From contig JANATF010000003.1 in the NCBI GenBank assembly GCA_029449245.1, positions 1,922,001 to 1,986,000 of the forward strand: a DNA stretch of 64,000 nt. The letters are read 5' to 3'. The notes under the pieces were generated by a model, which saw only the letters and a program-made list of their open reading frames with translations, was not told the origin of the DNA and searched no databases. Positions 12,105 through 23,611 of this stretch are shown piece after piece (position 1 is the stretch's first letter; each line of letters starts with the position of its first letter). Made by a program: the position numbers and the translations under genes. The DNA comes from Mortierella alpina (lineage: Eukaryota; Mortierellomycota; Mortierellomycetes; Mortierellales; Mortierellaceae).

Positions 12105-12528
12105 TAGCCCGAGTAAAGCTTGTAGGAACAGTGAGGCCGTGGAGGACAACGAGGACCGCACCGTCCACAATGGAGGCAGCAGCAGCAGCAGTCGGCTAAA
12201 GTTCGACAAGGAGGATCTTTGCCTGAGTCAACCAGGCCAATATGCGTCCCATAATCATATTGTGCCGCTGCAACGGCTCTTGGAGTTGCAGGAACAGGAG
12301 AGACAGAGAAGACACATAGAGATCGCACACATTTCATATCCACACCACCATCTACGCACTACTTCAAACTTAATACATTCGAATACCCTTGCTTCTGCCG
12401 CTCCCTTGCACCTTCATCTCCATTCCCGCTCCCAGTCCCTTCCGGGGACCCTCTCTTCTCACCCACCGCTAATTCACGATCTCCTCTCGACTCACCCCGC
12501 CTTCCACTTCGTGTGCGATTCTACCTCT

Positions 12529-14124
12529 ATGATCATTACTGTCGACAACTCTGTTTCTCCGGCTTCGCCTCCGCAGCAAAATGCCGACCTCACAGCCGAT
12601 CCAGCAACTGTCTCATACACGCCACAACACCAGGCTAGCGGCCATATGATCGTGATGCTCAGTCAGGGCCAGTGCCGGTACTACAGAAACGGAACTCGGG
12701 ATCATGGACCACAGTGGAACGACAGCGAGCTTTACGAAAACGGTGTCATTGACGAAGAAGACGAAGATGATGATGAAGAAGATGCAGGATCTGCAGTCCA
12801 TCAAATCAAAGGAAAGGGCAAGGAAGTGCTACGATCTGAGGAACAGAGTCCAATAGAAGGGGCTTACCGTCAGCTGTGCCGTTATCAAGAGCTAGGCCAA
12901 GCAATGGACAGTGGAAGCACCGAGCAAGCAGCCGACTCTGACAGCAACGTGCCCTCATTCCCGAGCCCGCGACCGACGAGCCCTGTTGATGCCACTGATA
13001 TATCACACCCACGGTCCTCATCCTCGGATCCTCTGTCCAGAATGGACAAGCCATTGTCCGATCCATCATCTTTCTCGGGCTGTGCGTCCGACCTCGATTC
13101 CAACGCCAACTCAACGTCCGGCTTGCCTCCACTGCCAGAGCCCGTCTCCAACAGCGCGAGTCGCAAGTCTAGTCTAGCGAGGATCCGTGGCGCAAAATCC
13201 CGCGCTTCTGTTTCGTACTCTGTACCGCCACCCATCACGACATTATCCTTCTCATCCATCGCAACGACTGCTGATGCTGCCCCAATGTCGGCCTCGCCAT
13301 CCACAACCGCTCCATCGACCCGGCCCACGTCGTTACGACATCGCGTATCTGGCAGTATGACCCCAGGGTCTATGACAACAGGTTTTACGACGCCTGCCAC
13401 CCCTTCAACGCCTCTGACCTCGTCCAGTCCCCTGTCCTGGTCAGGTCTCTCCCGCTACCCGACCTCAGCATCTGCAATGTTGTTGGACGCACTATCCAAG
13501 CCCATGACGACTGCATACTTGCTGCAGCATAAGGATAATGAACATCGCCCGCCAGAGCAAAGTCGAGGGGGCGAGCTGGGCTCAGGATCTCTGAGAGGAT
13601 CACGGTTGCTGCGTGCGTCAACTGGATCGACGAGCTCGTCCTTCTCCACTCAATCGAAGCGATGGATGCGTAAATCCATTTTTCGTGCCAGTAGCGATGG
13701 CTGTGTGCATCCAGCGGGCACAGCTCAGCACGCGCTTCAGACGTCATTACAACGGAAGCGACCTTCCAGAACTTGGGGTTATCCTGGGACAACGGACGAG
13801 GAGGAGGCTAATGAGGCAGAGAGAGAGATGGCACAGGAGATTATCATTTCAGAGAGTGGCGCGTCTGGTCATACTAGTAGCCAGTGCCAGAGTCCTGTCG
13901 GTAGTGGTATGGGTGGCATCGGCAGCAAAAGTCCTCCGAGGAGGCGGTCCAGGACATTATCGATGGTCGAGCTTTCTGCGTCGACGTCTGCTTCTCAGTA
14001 CGCGTTATCGTCTGCGGCCATGACGCACCGGCGGTATAAAGCGGAGGCTTCGACATCGACGACCAAGGGGGACATGCTGCGATTTGAGGGGGAGCATGAA
14101 TGGAACGAGTTTTTTGACTACTGA
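12529..14124 (+). CDS. Ser/Thr/Pro-rich protein of unknown function, 531 aa from the first ATG
   Basis: The open frame runs to TGA at 14122-14124. The first in-frame ATG is at 12529, after a CT-rich stretch typical of a leader here. The same frame is open back to about 12079, and 12079-12345 has coding-like third-position GC, so this could instead be the 3' part of the 9804 gene. The protein has an acidic run (IDEEDEDDDEEDAG), many Ser-Pro/Thr-Pro sites, basic stretches (RKSSLARIRGAKSRAS; SKRWMRKSIFRAS) and ends WNEFFDY. I recognise no domain. The composition suggests a phosphorylated, disordered regulator, which is inference only. Confidence 0.55.
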   Translation: MIITVDNSVSPASPPQQNADLTADPATVSYTPQHQASGHMIVMLSQGQCRYYRNGTRDHGPQWNDSELYENGVIDEEDEDDDEEDAGSAVHQIKGKGKEVLRSEEQSPIEGAYRQLCRYQELGQAMDSGSTEQAADSDSNVPSFPSPRPTSPVDATDISHPRSSSSDPLSRMDKPLSDPSSFSGCASDLDSNANSTSGLPPLPEPVSNSASRKSSLARIRGAKSRASVSYSVPPPITTLSFSSIATTADAAPMSASPSTTAPSTRPTSLRHRVSGSMTPGSMTTGFTTPATPSTPLTSSSPLSWSGLSRYPTSASAMLLDALSKPMTTAYLLQHKDNEHRPPEQSRGGELGSGSLRGSRLLRASTGSTSSSFSTQSKRWMRKSIFRASSDGCVHPAGTAQHALQTSLQRKRPSRTWGYPGTTDEEEANEAEREMAQEIIISESGASGHTSSQCQSPVGSGMGGIGSKSPPRRRSRTLSMVELSASTSASQYALSSAAMTHRRYKAEASTSTTKGDMLRFEGEHEWNEFFDY

Positions 14125-15690
14125 CATGTAGCAAACAAACAAAACTAAAAAGTATTATTTTATGTCGATCTGTCGATCTTTCGCTGTGCCTCTTTTCTTT
14201 CTCCCTCCTTCGACTCATTGTTGGTTCCTCTCATTCTTTGAAGTGGCTAGAAGAAAAGGCTGCAAAGGTCGACCTTCCTGGTGACCGTGAATGCATTCGC
14301 AATATCGTATGGTAGGTCAAAAACTTTCGCTGTCTGTTTTTTCAGAACAATTGTTCTTGGCTTTAACCAAGTAATTGTTTGACGGGCCGCGTTCGTAACG
14401 ATAATTCTTAACGTAACAATGGTCTGCAGAAAGGAGGATTGGCGTTTATGAGTATATATACTCTCAGCGTTGTGCGAAAAAGAGAACTGGTGTCTATGCT
14501 CAGGAACGAAACAATGCAATACGCGATTACGTTTGCCTCTGCTTGGGCGGATGAGACAGGCGGCAGTATGTATCATCCTCCTCACCTCCAGACTTAGTGT
14601 ATTTACTTTCTTCTCCATCACCTTCACCTTTACTTCTATCCACACTCACACTCGCGCCACTTCATTGCCCTCGTCCTCACAGTCCAAGGCCACACTGTTA
14701 CCTGAATTACGCGCGACAATTAGCAATCGCAGAATCCCGCTCGATCCTTTGGACATCTGCCCTTTTGTTAGGCCTGAAACATTCAGGGGCATAGCACTCC
14801 ATTCGTAAGTGAATCAGTTGCGCTACTGTAGTAATTGCACGCGTCTTCTTTACACCTACATTCCCCTCACTGCTTGCCTTCTCGCTTCCATTCGTTCTTC
14901 ACCCCAGCCCATTTTCTGGGAAAACACTTACACGATGATAGTCCAGCACTGGAACAGATCGCCGGTGCACGACATGGGCACGGTACGACAAGGACGCTGT
15001 TCTGCGTGACTTCAAGTTCACCCACCCAGAGCAGATGGTGCTTCTACGGTGTGGTGAGCCGTAACAACTACGACGACATCGTCCCGAACCAAGAGCTGGC
15101 GAGAAAACCGTGCCACGATCGTCGACCACCCGTCCTCAACTCAGCACCCAGTCCTACTCTGTTTAGCATTTTGTTTACAAAGTGTCTAGCGGCAGCAAGA
15201 GCCCTGCCTCAAGACTGGGTACAGCAAGCTATTGTACTTTTGGACACGCGTGATACATGTAATGCACAAGTTTACACCGGTCCTCAAATTAAGGCATATC
15301 TCACTGGCTTACATAGACATCACCGACATACAAGACTGCAACCGCGTTTAAAACCGCTCGCTGTTTCTCGCCACTAGACTTGACACAGATGATCCAGCCA
15401 TAGCCGGAAAAAAGCTCCCGGCAAAAGACGGGCGGGCGATCGTCATACCATGCTCGTATAGCGGCATTAACCTAAAAGTCGAGTTCCGCTGCATCAACGG
15501 GTAAACAGGAGTAAACACGGCGACGAGATCAATGTCCAAGGAATTCTCGAAATGAAGGCCATGAAGTTTGATGGCCCTCTTAGAGCCTTGCACGGTGCCC
15601 GTCTAACACGCCAACAGAGACGAAAAGACTATCCGCGACAATTCTACCGAGTCACCAATGAACTCTTCCACAAAAGACAGTAATAAAAGA
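14125..15690. other. 1.6-kb intergenic region without a supported gene
   Basis: It lies between the end of the plus-strand gene at 14124 and the 3' end of the minus-strand gene at 15691. The longest open frame (14835-15377, 180 codons) is His/Arg/Ser-rich with mixed third positions and resembles no family. I see no RNA gene or repeat. Confidence 0.4.
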
Positions 15691-16425
15691 TTATATATTT
15701 TCATCTCTTCGCTGAAGGTTTTCCATCATCATATATTCCTCGTCATCGTCATCTTGCTCCTCTTCTTCCTCTTCAGAATCCAGGCTACTCACTCGAATCA
15801 ACGTCTCGCCTTGATAGATCAGTGCAATATAACTCACAAACGGCGTCGTGATCCCTGTAGCAAACCCGTAAACGCCCTTGAAGATCTCGGGAAATGGCCA
15901 AGCACTGAAATCCCCGCCCATCGGGCTAAAGTCTTTTCCGATCCCGCGTGCCTTCATCCACGTCAACAATGCGATTGTTAGCGGCCAAAAGACCACAAAT
16001 GTAACCAAGATCATCACCCCTATCCGCTTGCCATGGAACCTGACCGCGTGCCGGATACGCTCCTTGCGTCCAGAGCTGTACATGGGCACATCATCGAGTC
16101 CTACAAACCATTCGATCCATGGATGAGGGTCCCGTGGCATTCTTAATGGCGCGACGAGTCCCTTCTTCAAGTCTCCAGCGACCGCTAGCCGGTCTAGGAT
16201 CCAGGTGAGGGTGGTTTGGAGGATGATGGTGACGGCAGCCTCGCCGGCCAAGGTATTGGGCAATGGCCAGATCATGATGGGGTCTTTGGTGTTTTTGTAC
16301 ATGGCCGTGGCAAGCGCAAAGTTGATGATACCGTCCAGAGCCATGGCGCCGAGCATGTGCATGAGACCCAAGTAGGCGATATGCCTTGGGGTGATTGAGT
16401 CCACTGCAGCCTTTCGACCCGCCAT
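15691..16425 (-). CDS. Four-TM membrane protein, resembles fungal DUF2456-type proteins
   Basis: An intronless 244-aa frame with ATG at 16425. Four hydrophobic helices lie near residues 16-43 (IAYLGLMHMLGAMALDG), 57-81 (NTLAGEAAVTIILQTTLTWIL), 134-157 (IGVMILVTFVVFWPLTIAL) and 183-206 (GVYGFATGITTPFVSYIALIY). A loop between helices 2 and 3 carries WIEWFVGLDDVPMY. The acidic tail (SEEEEEEQDDDDEEY) should be cytoplasmic. The YLGLMHMLGA start and overall plan recall an uncharacterised fungal family (DUF2456 as I remember it, unverified). No active-site motif is visible. It is divergent from the ADAM gene across 1.5 kb. Confidence 0.75.
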   Translation of the reverse strand: MAGRKAAVDSITPRHIAYLGLMHMLGAMALDGIINFALATAMYKNTKDPIMIWPLPNTLAGEAAVTIILQTTLTWILDRLAVAGDLKKGLVAPLRMPRDPHPWIEWFVGLDDVPMYSSGRKERIRHAVRFHGKRIGVMILVTFVVFWPLTIALLTWMKARGIGKDFSPMGGDFSAWPFPEIFKGVYGFATGITTPFVSYIALIYQGETLIRVSSLDSEEEEEEQDDDDEEYMMMENLQRRDENI

Positions 16426-17970
16426 GGATTTTGCTTGTGGAAAGAAAGTGCTGGTGAGAACTGCGGAACGGTGCTATGTTGAGAATCGGTCCGTTCTTGA
16501 CGGGCTTGTCTGAAAATGAGGTAGCGATTGTTTGAAGGGGAGAGGGAGAAAGCGGTGGTAAGAACAATTGAATCAATCCGGTAATTGGAATGGAAAGGAG
16601 GAATGAGGTCAAGGTGTCAATGCAAAGGCCAGGTGTGAAGTCTGGGCTTTAAAGTTCGGCTGCGCTGAAAGAGGTATGGGTTTGTGAATGGTGTAGTCAC
16701 TAACCCAAAGGAGAGAAAAGGAATGAAGACGAGGACTCGGAACTGCGCTCCCGCCAAGTGCATTCTAGTCTGCATCGATGCCACGTTGTCGTTGCTTCGG
16801 CATGGCTTGACGCCTGTTGCAAGTCTATGCAGGGTGCACTGGCCTCTGCGAGGAACGCGAGCCGACACCGAAGGATGCTAGAGTGACCAATGCCAAGTGC
16901 CACCTAAGGCGCGCTCTTTCTTGAAGGTACTCTGTATGCGGCTTTCCTGGCTCGAGACGGCTGAGAGGCGGGTCATCCTTTTCACGGCCTGCTCAGCGCT
17001 CATGTCCGCCACTGCTAAATAACAGGAATAAGATCGCTCCCGGCTCGTAGGCCCTAATGTCGATGAGTCTCAGGCGTGCAGTTCGATGGAATGGCACTTT
17101 GAGGCATTTCTGGTTTCCAGGTGGCGGTAAGGACCATGAGACACTCCCCCACGGCTCAGATACTTCAGCCCAATACATAAAGCGCAGTGGAAATGAGACC
17201 GGGGATCAAGAGAGAGTCGTCTCATTCCGCAGGCCACCAATAGGAACAGCAGACTGGTTTGTTCCTGAGAATGATCGCGCCCACAGTGTCTGTGGTGTTT
17301 CCGTTGGCAAGGCAGAGTGGAGGCATGTCCCTTCCATGCAGCAGGAACGAAGGACAAGGAGCATCGCCGCCCATCAGTGGACGCTCCCGTGTGTTCCTTG
17401 GAGCTGCAAGGCGCAAGCTGCCCTAAAATTAAACGATAAATGTGCCTCACACGTTTCCACTTATTCGTTGGAGGCTGCATCATAGCAAGATACTGTATAC
17501 CATGAACCTTGCTTTGCAGTGAGCGATTGAGAGGCACAAGTGTTATTTTTGGTTCGAGTTGACTTTCCGCCTTGTTTCTCGTCTACAGTTCGGCATCTCT
17601 TCTTCCTCATTCATCCATCCATCCATCCACCCATCCGCCGCCTCTCGTCTGGCTCGAATCCCATTCACCCGGGCAGCCGTATACCTTTTCATTCTCTCGT
17701 TCCTTTTAGCCCTCGGGATCTCACTTTCCACATTGAGCTGCTCGAGCTCACCTGTGCATTCTCTCAACTCCAGCGTTCCTTGCATTGCATCGCCCAGAGC
17801 GAGACTTTCTCGTGCGCTTTTTGTCCTCGCTGGTGCCTACCTGCCGTTAAAAAACAAGCGAGGATCACCTCTGCTGCTACTGTCCTTAGCAAACTCCTTT
17901 TGTTTCTCAGAACACACCCACACCCCCCCCCCCCCCCCCACACAATCCACGCAGATTTCTCAGGTCCTAG
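16426..17970. promoter_or_regulatory. Divergent intergenic region upstream of the ADAM gene
   Basis: No supported gene. The right end is CT-rich leader with a CATC tetranucleotide run at 17612-17635 and a 17-base C homopolymer at 17923-17939, about 30 bp before the ADAM start. The exact homopolymer length may be an assembly uncertainty. Confidence 0.5.
17923..17939. repeat. Poly-C homopolymer (17 bases)
   Basis: An uninterrupted C run preceded by an ACACCCACA stretch in the ADAM 5' leader. Confidence 0.9.
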
Positions 17971-20914
17971 ATGGTCCTGACAATCAAAGGCATAAGCCTT
18001 TCGGCCGTTGTCCTCGCCTTGTTCTCCTCCTCACTCACAAGTCTTGGCCCTGTCCTAGGTACGTTCACGGGAGGTCTGGTTTCATTTTACTGTCAGTTAT
18101 GCTTTCCGTCCGTCGCACCACTTTGCAAACATGCATTATGATATTTAAATATTTAAATTTCATAATTGGCTCATTTTACTCTCTACAGCACACTCAACGG
18201 CGTTGCCGACGATCACTCGCTCCGAACATATCCTCCACGTTCGCCATGACATCCTTCCAAAAGGCTACAACGACCCTTTGCCACTTCAAAAACGCAGTAA
18301 CTCGGAGACACGGCGTCTAGGTTCAGCAGGCATCAAGAAGGACGATACCATCCGGCTACAGCTCACAGCCTACAACACCACGTTCCACCTCCATCTCGAG
18401 CCCAACCTTGATTTAATCCACCCAGACGCCGACCTGGGCGATCATGATTTTGACAGAGACGAGATCAAAGCATACAAAGGGATTGTAGTACAAGATGAAG
18501 GATACTCTGATCGGAGATGGGACCGTGCTGCAAGGACCACCACCGCTGAGAAGCGGACGATTGAGTACATGCTACACGAAGAGGGTGTCCTCGGGTGGGC
18601 GCGCATGATGATCGAACGCGACCCATCAGATGAGTACGTTTTCATGCTCTGCTGTATTGCCAATGGCTACAACCTACAAAAATGCTGATCGAGAATTATT
18701 TCGGTGCTTAGAACGGCGTTGGTCCTGCGTGGTGCTTTCATGGTCAACGATGATACGTATCATGTTACAACAAGGGAACATTACCACATCCAAAAGCGCG
18801 CCGACGATGCTCTTCCACCGGCCTATAGATCTCTTCCAGGGGCAGACGACTTGATCATCTATCGGGACTCGGACATGTATAAGCGATCGGGCAGCCACGC
18901 GCAACGGAAACGTGGACTAGATGAGTCCTCGTGCGGGGCGGACCAAATACTTTTTAATCAAAAAGCAGCAGGAACCTCGCCACCAACTCTAGATGACTAC
19001 TATTACCCACCTAATCTGACCACGACAATCCCAGTCATGGGGTACCAGGCCAGCCCATCGTGGATGGATCTGTTGAGCGGAAATCCCTTGGCCAAGAGAG
19101 ACTTGGAAATCAGAGCAGCAGGTCCCAATCCGGTGCCAGAAGGCTGTCCAGTTAATCGTCTCGTCAACTATATGGTAAGAGAAGAATCAACGAACTGAAA
19201 TGATCGCCCATTTCACCTTGAACACCAGGTCCTAGTTGACTAAACAATGTCATCCGACTATTAGGGAGTTGCGGCTGATTGCACCTACGTTCGCAAATAT
19301 CAAGGCGCCGCCAAAGTACGACAGCAAATCCTCGCCAATTTCAACACGGCCTCTGCCATCTACGAGAGCACCTTCAACGTTGCCCTCGGCGTGATCGCCC
19401 TCAACATTGTACCCGATGGATGCCCCGCAACTCCAGTCAAGGGTCAGGAATGGAATCAGGAGTGTTCGCCTTCATACCTGATTGAAAATCGTCTGAGCGA
19501 CTTTTCATTTTGGCGAGGACAGGACGGCCGAGCGAACGATGGCGCAGGACTATGGCATCTAATGACTGAGTGTGCCTCAGGTCCTGTTGTCGGCATTGCC
19601 TGGACACAGGCGCTCTGTCAGATGAAGACCAAAGCCCAGTCCTCCAATGGCAAACAACAGTTCACGGCCGGAACGGGAGTCTCCTCCGTCTCACCCAACG
19701 AATGGCTTATCATCGCGCACGAAATTGGACACGGCTTTGGCGCTAACCATGACTGCAACCAGCAGACATGCTCTTTACCTGCAGGGCAGTGCTGCCCGCT
19801 CTCGACGACAGCCTGTGATGCAGGAGCGAGATACATCATGAACCCATCAGAATCCACTCCAACAAAACTATTCTCCCCTTGCAGTATCAAGACTATCTGC
19901 GGCACTATTAAGAACGCAGCTGCACAGTGTCTCAAGCCGCCTGGCACTCGCGGGACACAAGCATCGGAACAAAACATCTGCGGCAACGGCATCCGGGAAG
20001 CTGGCGAGGAATGCGACTGCGGCTCGGCCGAGGATTGCGCAAAGGACCCCTGTTGCGACGGAGCGACCTGCAAGTTCAAGAACGGGGCTGTCTGCGATGA
20101 CTTGAACGATAACTGCTGCCAGGGCTGCAAACTCCGTCCTGCTGGTGTGGTCTGTCGCCAAGCCATCTCTGAATGTGATATACAAGAGGTCTGCTCAGGA
20201 ACCAATGCCACTTGCCCCGAGGATGTGCGGGTTAAGAATCAAACGCCTTGCAAAGGCACCGGCAACACAACAACTGGTCTCGCATGTGCAAACGGAATCT
20301 GTACCTCGCGCGATTTACAGTGTCAACAACAGTCTCGACCGGGCATCACCAAACAATGTGGAGCCTCCAGCACCTGCGATCTCACCTGTAACGACCCCAG
20401 TGGGTCACCCATGAGCTGCACGCAGATTCCTGGAGTGTCCTTTATTGATGGCAGCCCTTGCGGCATCGGAGGAACGTGTAACGCTGGTGCTTGCGAGTAC
20501 ACGGGAGGCATTGATGGAGTTCTGAACTGGGCCAAGAATCATCTCAGCATCGTCATCCCTGTCGGTGTGATCGTGGGCTTGCTCCTACTTTGCTGCATTT
20601 GGAGTTGTTGTTGTGGATGTTTGGATCGTAGGCGAGTGCAGGCTGACCAGCATCACAAGCCTCAGAGGTTGAACTCGGATGGGTACCAATACGCAGGCTT
20701 TGCACCTCCACCAGGCGGACCTCCTCCACAACATTACCCAATGACGCCCATGCCGCCACCGCCTCCTTCTTATCAAAACGGCCAGGACGGGAGCTATACC
20801 CAGCACAACAACGGCTACAATGCCAATAATCCCTTTGGCGATCATAACTCACCACAGTTCCAGCAGCAGCAGCAACAGCAGCCGCCTAGACCGCAACAGA
20901 GCGGGTACATCTAA
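17971..20914 (+). CDS. ADAM-type zinc metalloprotease with disintegrin domain, membrane anchored
   Basis: Four exons: 17971-18058, 18189-18633, 18712-19174 and 19265-20914; 881 aa. Phases are consistent at all three introns. Exon 1 is a signal peptide (MVLTIKGISLSAVVLALFSS). A long prodomain follows with dibasic sites (QKRADD, AKRDLEIR). The reprolysin catalytic domain starts near GVAADCTYV. It carries HEIGHGFGANHD at about 484-495, the three zinc His with catalytic Glu intact. A YIMNPSE turn downstream serves as the Met-turn. A Cys-rich disintegrin-like region follows (CGNGIREAGEECDCG) and then a further Cys-rich part. The TM helix is LSIVIPVGVIVGLLLLCCIW. The cytoplasmic tail is Pro/Gln-rich with PPPPP motifs that could bind SH3/WW domains. 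It likely sheds cell-surface proteins. It is convergent with the next gene (132 bp). Confidence 0.93.
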
Positions 20915-21046
20915 GAAGTGCAAGCAGCAAAAAAGAAAGCGCAATATAAAAATATCACAACCTGTACCATAAACTCCGTCGATTTCTTTAATAGATGCTT
21001 GGGTCCTTTTCTTTTTGTGCTTCAATGTTTTTGCGCCCATGGGTTT

Positions 21047-22380
21047 TTAGAATGGGTAGCTTCCAAAGTTCTGCTGCTGCTGTTGTTGTTGATGATGCTG
21101 TTGCTGTTGGTGCTGCATCTGCAACTGCTGCTGCTGTTGTTGTTGCAATTGCTCATCATATTGTTGCCGTTCCTGCTCCTCCCGCTGTCTTGTCCTCAAC
21201 GCTTGCCTTTGCTCATCTTCCGCAGGAGGCGTGAATGAACTGGTCAGCAGCGAGGCAGGTCGTTCGTTCGCAAACGAACCCCGGGGTCTACTCAAGTCAC
21301 TCTGCATCGAATGCCTCATCGATGTTCTTGGGGAAGAAGTGTGCTCCTTCATCATTGGCAAATGTGTTCCTGACGCGGACGCTGCAGATGCTGTCGAATA
21401 CGACGATTCCATCGGATCAAGCTCCATCTTTTCACCTGGCAATGTGGTCGTTACGCTTGTCAACACACTATATCGAGTGCCGTCACCATGTCTGTTATTC
21501 AATAATGATCCAGAGCCTCCTTCCTCTGCAGAAGATGCATGCAGTGGCTCTCTCAACTTTCTGCTGGCGGCTGTTTCCTCGGCTCGCCGATTCTTGTACC
21601 GAATGAAATAGAAGCCGACAAAGCCTGCAAGGACCAGAGCACCAACGGCACCTCCAACGCTAAAGATAATTGTCTTTGTTTTGTCCGAGATGAATATCTC
21701 GCCGGTCGTGGGTTGGTCATCGGTATTGGTCGAGTCGCCTTGGTCGGGTGTAGGTACGGTTGGGCCTGTACCGGAGGGGATGAAGAGCATGACTCGGTTG
21801 CAACTACCGGTTCCAATCTGGGCCGCGAGCGTGATCGGGTCTGCGTAATGCCAATCAAAAGAAGCTGAATATTGCTAGAAGGAGGTTTGTCCAAGTTATT
21901 TTTTGCGCAAAGATTATGTGAGGACGTGAGTTTTGCGACATTGACAAGATGTAAAAGAGAACAGGTCGTTCTGATGCGCAGTGTTGGAAGAGCCGCGCAA
22001 ACGCTTCATTTAACCCAACTTACATGTCGTGGGCACTTAGCAGCTTTTGCCTCAATGGTGCTGTCCACCGCCCACTCCACTGGTGACGAGGAGGTGTTTG
22101 TGTTCAGAGTGGCCAGTGTGCGCACCAGCTTCCCGGTCTCGACGCAGTACAGGTCCAGATTAAAGTCGCTAATGTTGTATGTCTGTGTATCGCTCCATAC
22201 GAACTTTAGAGAGTCACCCACGCGGAAGGTGTCCTTGAATGTGGTGCATGTTATATCGGCGCGTGTGAAAGACGGGAGGATGGTAATCGCCACCAGGAAG
22301 GCCGACAGCGCCAAATGAGCGAGTGTTGATCGCGTTAAGGACGTGGGCGTCCGGGCAGATCCTGAGAGCGGAGGTCGCAT
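21047..22380 (-). CDS. Type I single-pass membrane protein with extracellular beta-type domain and Gln-rich tail
   Basis: Exons 22380-22024 and 21874-21047 (149-bp intron, GTAAGT/CTAG, phase 0); 394 aa. A hydrophobic signal segment (LALSAFLVAITILPSFTRA) precedes a roughly 105-residue outer domain with Cys and aromatic residues (LKFVWSDTQTYNISDFNLDLYC; QYSASFDWHYADPITL). This resembles the N-terminal Ig-like domain of fungal Kre9/Knh1-type Ser/Thr-rich cell-wall proteins. A Thr/Pro-rich linker, a TM helix (about 187-210, IIFSVGGAVGALVLAGFVGFYF), a basic stop-transfer RYKNRR and a roughly 180-residue tail with a poly-Gln/His end follow. The architecture fits a wall-stress or adhesion sensor, but the family is not certain. 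Confidence 0.8.
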
Positions 22381-23611
22381 TTTTGGTGTATATCTAAGAC
22401 TGAATTAAGGCGTCCCCGCTTATTGTCTACAGCTTTTTTGTTTCGCAGCTATTGAGGAAGAGAGCACAATGTTTGAGAGGGACAGGGGGAGCGGAAAATA
22501 GTATTAGAAGCCTGCGGCGCCTTGTTTCCTTTCTCGCACACGCACACGCACAACCACAGGTCAATCAATGTACACGATTATGAATAGAGGGCTACATCGT
22601 TTGTACTACATCATGAGAACTTGCACTTTGATGACGACGTGTGTCAACTGTCGTTGAACGTGTGATCGAATTGAGGTAGGAATAAGGAGGGGTTGAGTAG
22701 AGAAAAAATGTCGCACACCGAAATGGTCTCAGGAACAAGAGGAAAGTTAAGGACATGTCGCATCAGGTCTTCGTTATTTTCTGTTGGGCCTTCCCTTCAG
22801 CGACATTTGCTGTTGCGATTGCCAGTACGCTAGTATGGCCAGGAGAAAAGGGAACCTGACTAGACCGACTTTACAAGGGACACAAGCCATAACGCATAAT
22901 GCATTGATCACCTAATATCTCGACTAGAATGGACAAACAATGGGGCTACGGCTCTAAGCATTTACCAAAAGTCTAGGGCGTCCAGGCACACAGCGGTTCT
23001 TATATGTTGATAGTTTGTCCAGAGGGACGGGGGATAGGGCAATGGAATAGAGAATGGGTGACTGAGGTTGCTTTCGTCGAATATACTTTGTGTTCTTTTT
23101 TGAATATGATAAGGATCGAGGAAGGGTGACAGCAGACGCAGCGAATATCGATAGTGGGTGCTGGTCGAGAAGGACAGGAAGAAGGTGAAGTTTAGAAGGA
23201 GAAAGTGTGGAAACAAAGCACATAACTCCCCGACTTCGGCCTCCTTTCGCTTTTATGGCACGCTGTATGGCATATATGGGATGGCACCGATATACAGTCA
23301 TACACAGAAGCTCAATGAAGCCAGGTGTGCCGTTTCATGCCATATCGCGCATTGAAAGTGGAAAGGGGTCTTGCCTGATATATTTAGGGACCTGACCTGG
23401 CCTGTTGTGCTGTGAAAGAAGTCTTATGCGACCCGAAAAAGGGCGATTGGACATCCAGCGAGGGCACGTGGACCGTCCTCGGGTCTGATCGCCATTTGGA
23501 TTGTGATCATACACATTCGTCCATTCCCCTAACTTCGTGGCTAGACTAGAAAGGAGCAGCCGCAAGCAGCAGGCAGCAGCAAGAAGCCGTAAACAGCACG
23601 AAGCCCTCAAA
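22381..23611. promoter_or_regulatory. Divergent intergenic region, no gene seen
   Basis: 1.2 kb between the membrane protein gene (-) and the WDR53-like gene (+). Short open frames only. I saw no repeat or RNA gene. The last 60 bp before the WDR53 start hold a CAGCAGGCAGCAGCAAG tract. Confidence 0.45.

Noticed and set aside
14835-15377. 180-codon plus-strand frame
   Set aside because: His/Arg/Ser-rich with no coding bias, no motif and no supporting splice structure.
17057-17485. 142-codon plus-strand frame in the ADAM promoter region
   Set aside because: An overlapping antisense frame of similar size exists, and neither shows a family pattern. It is likely chance.
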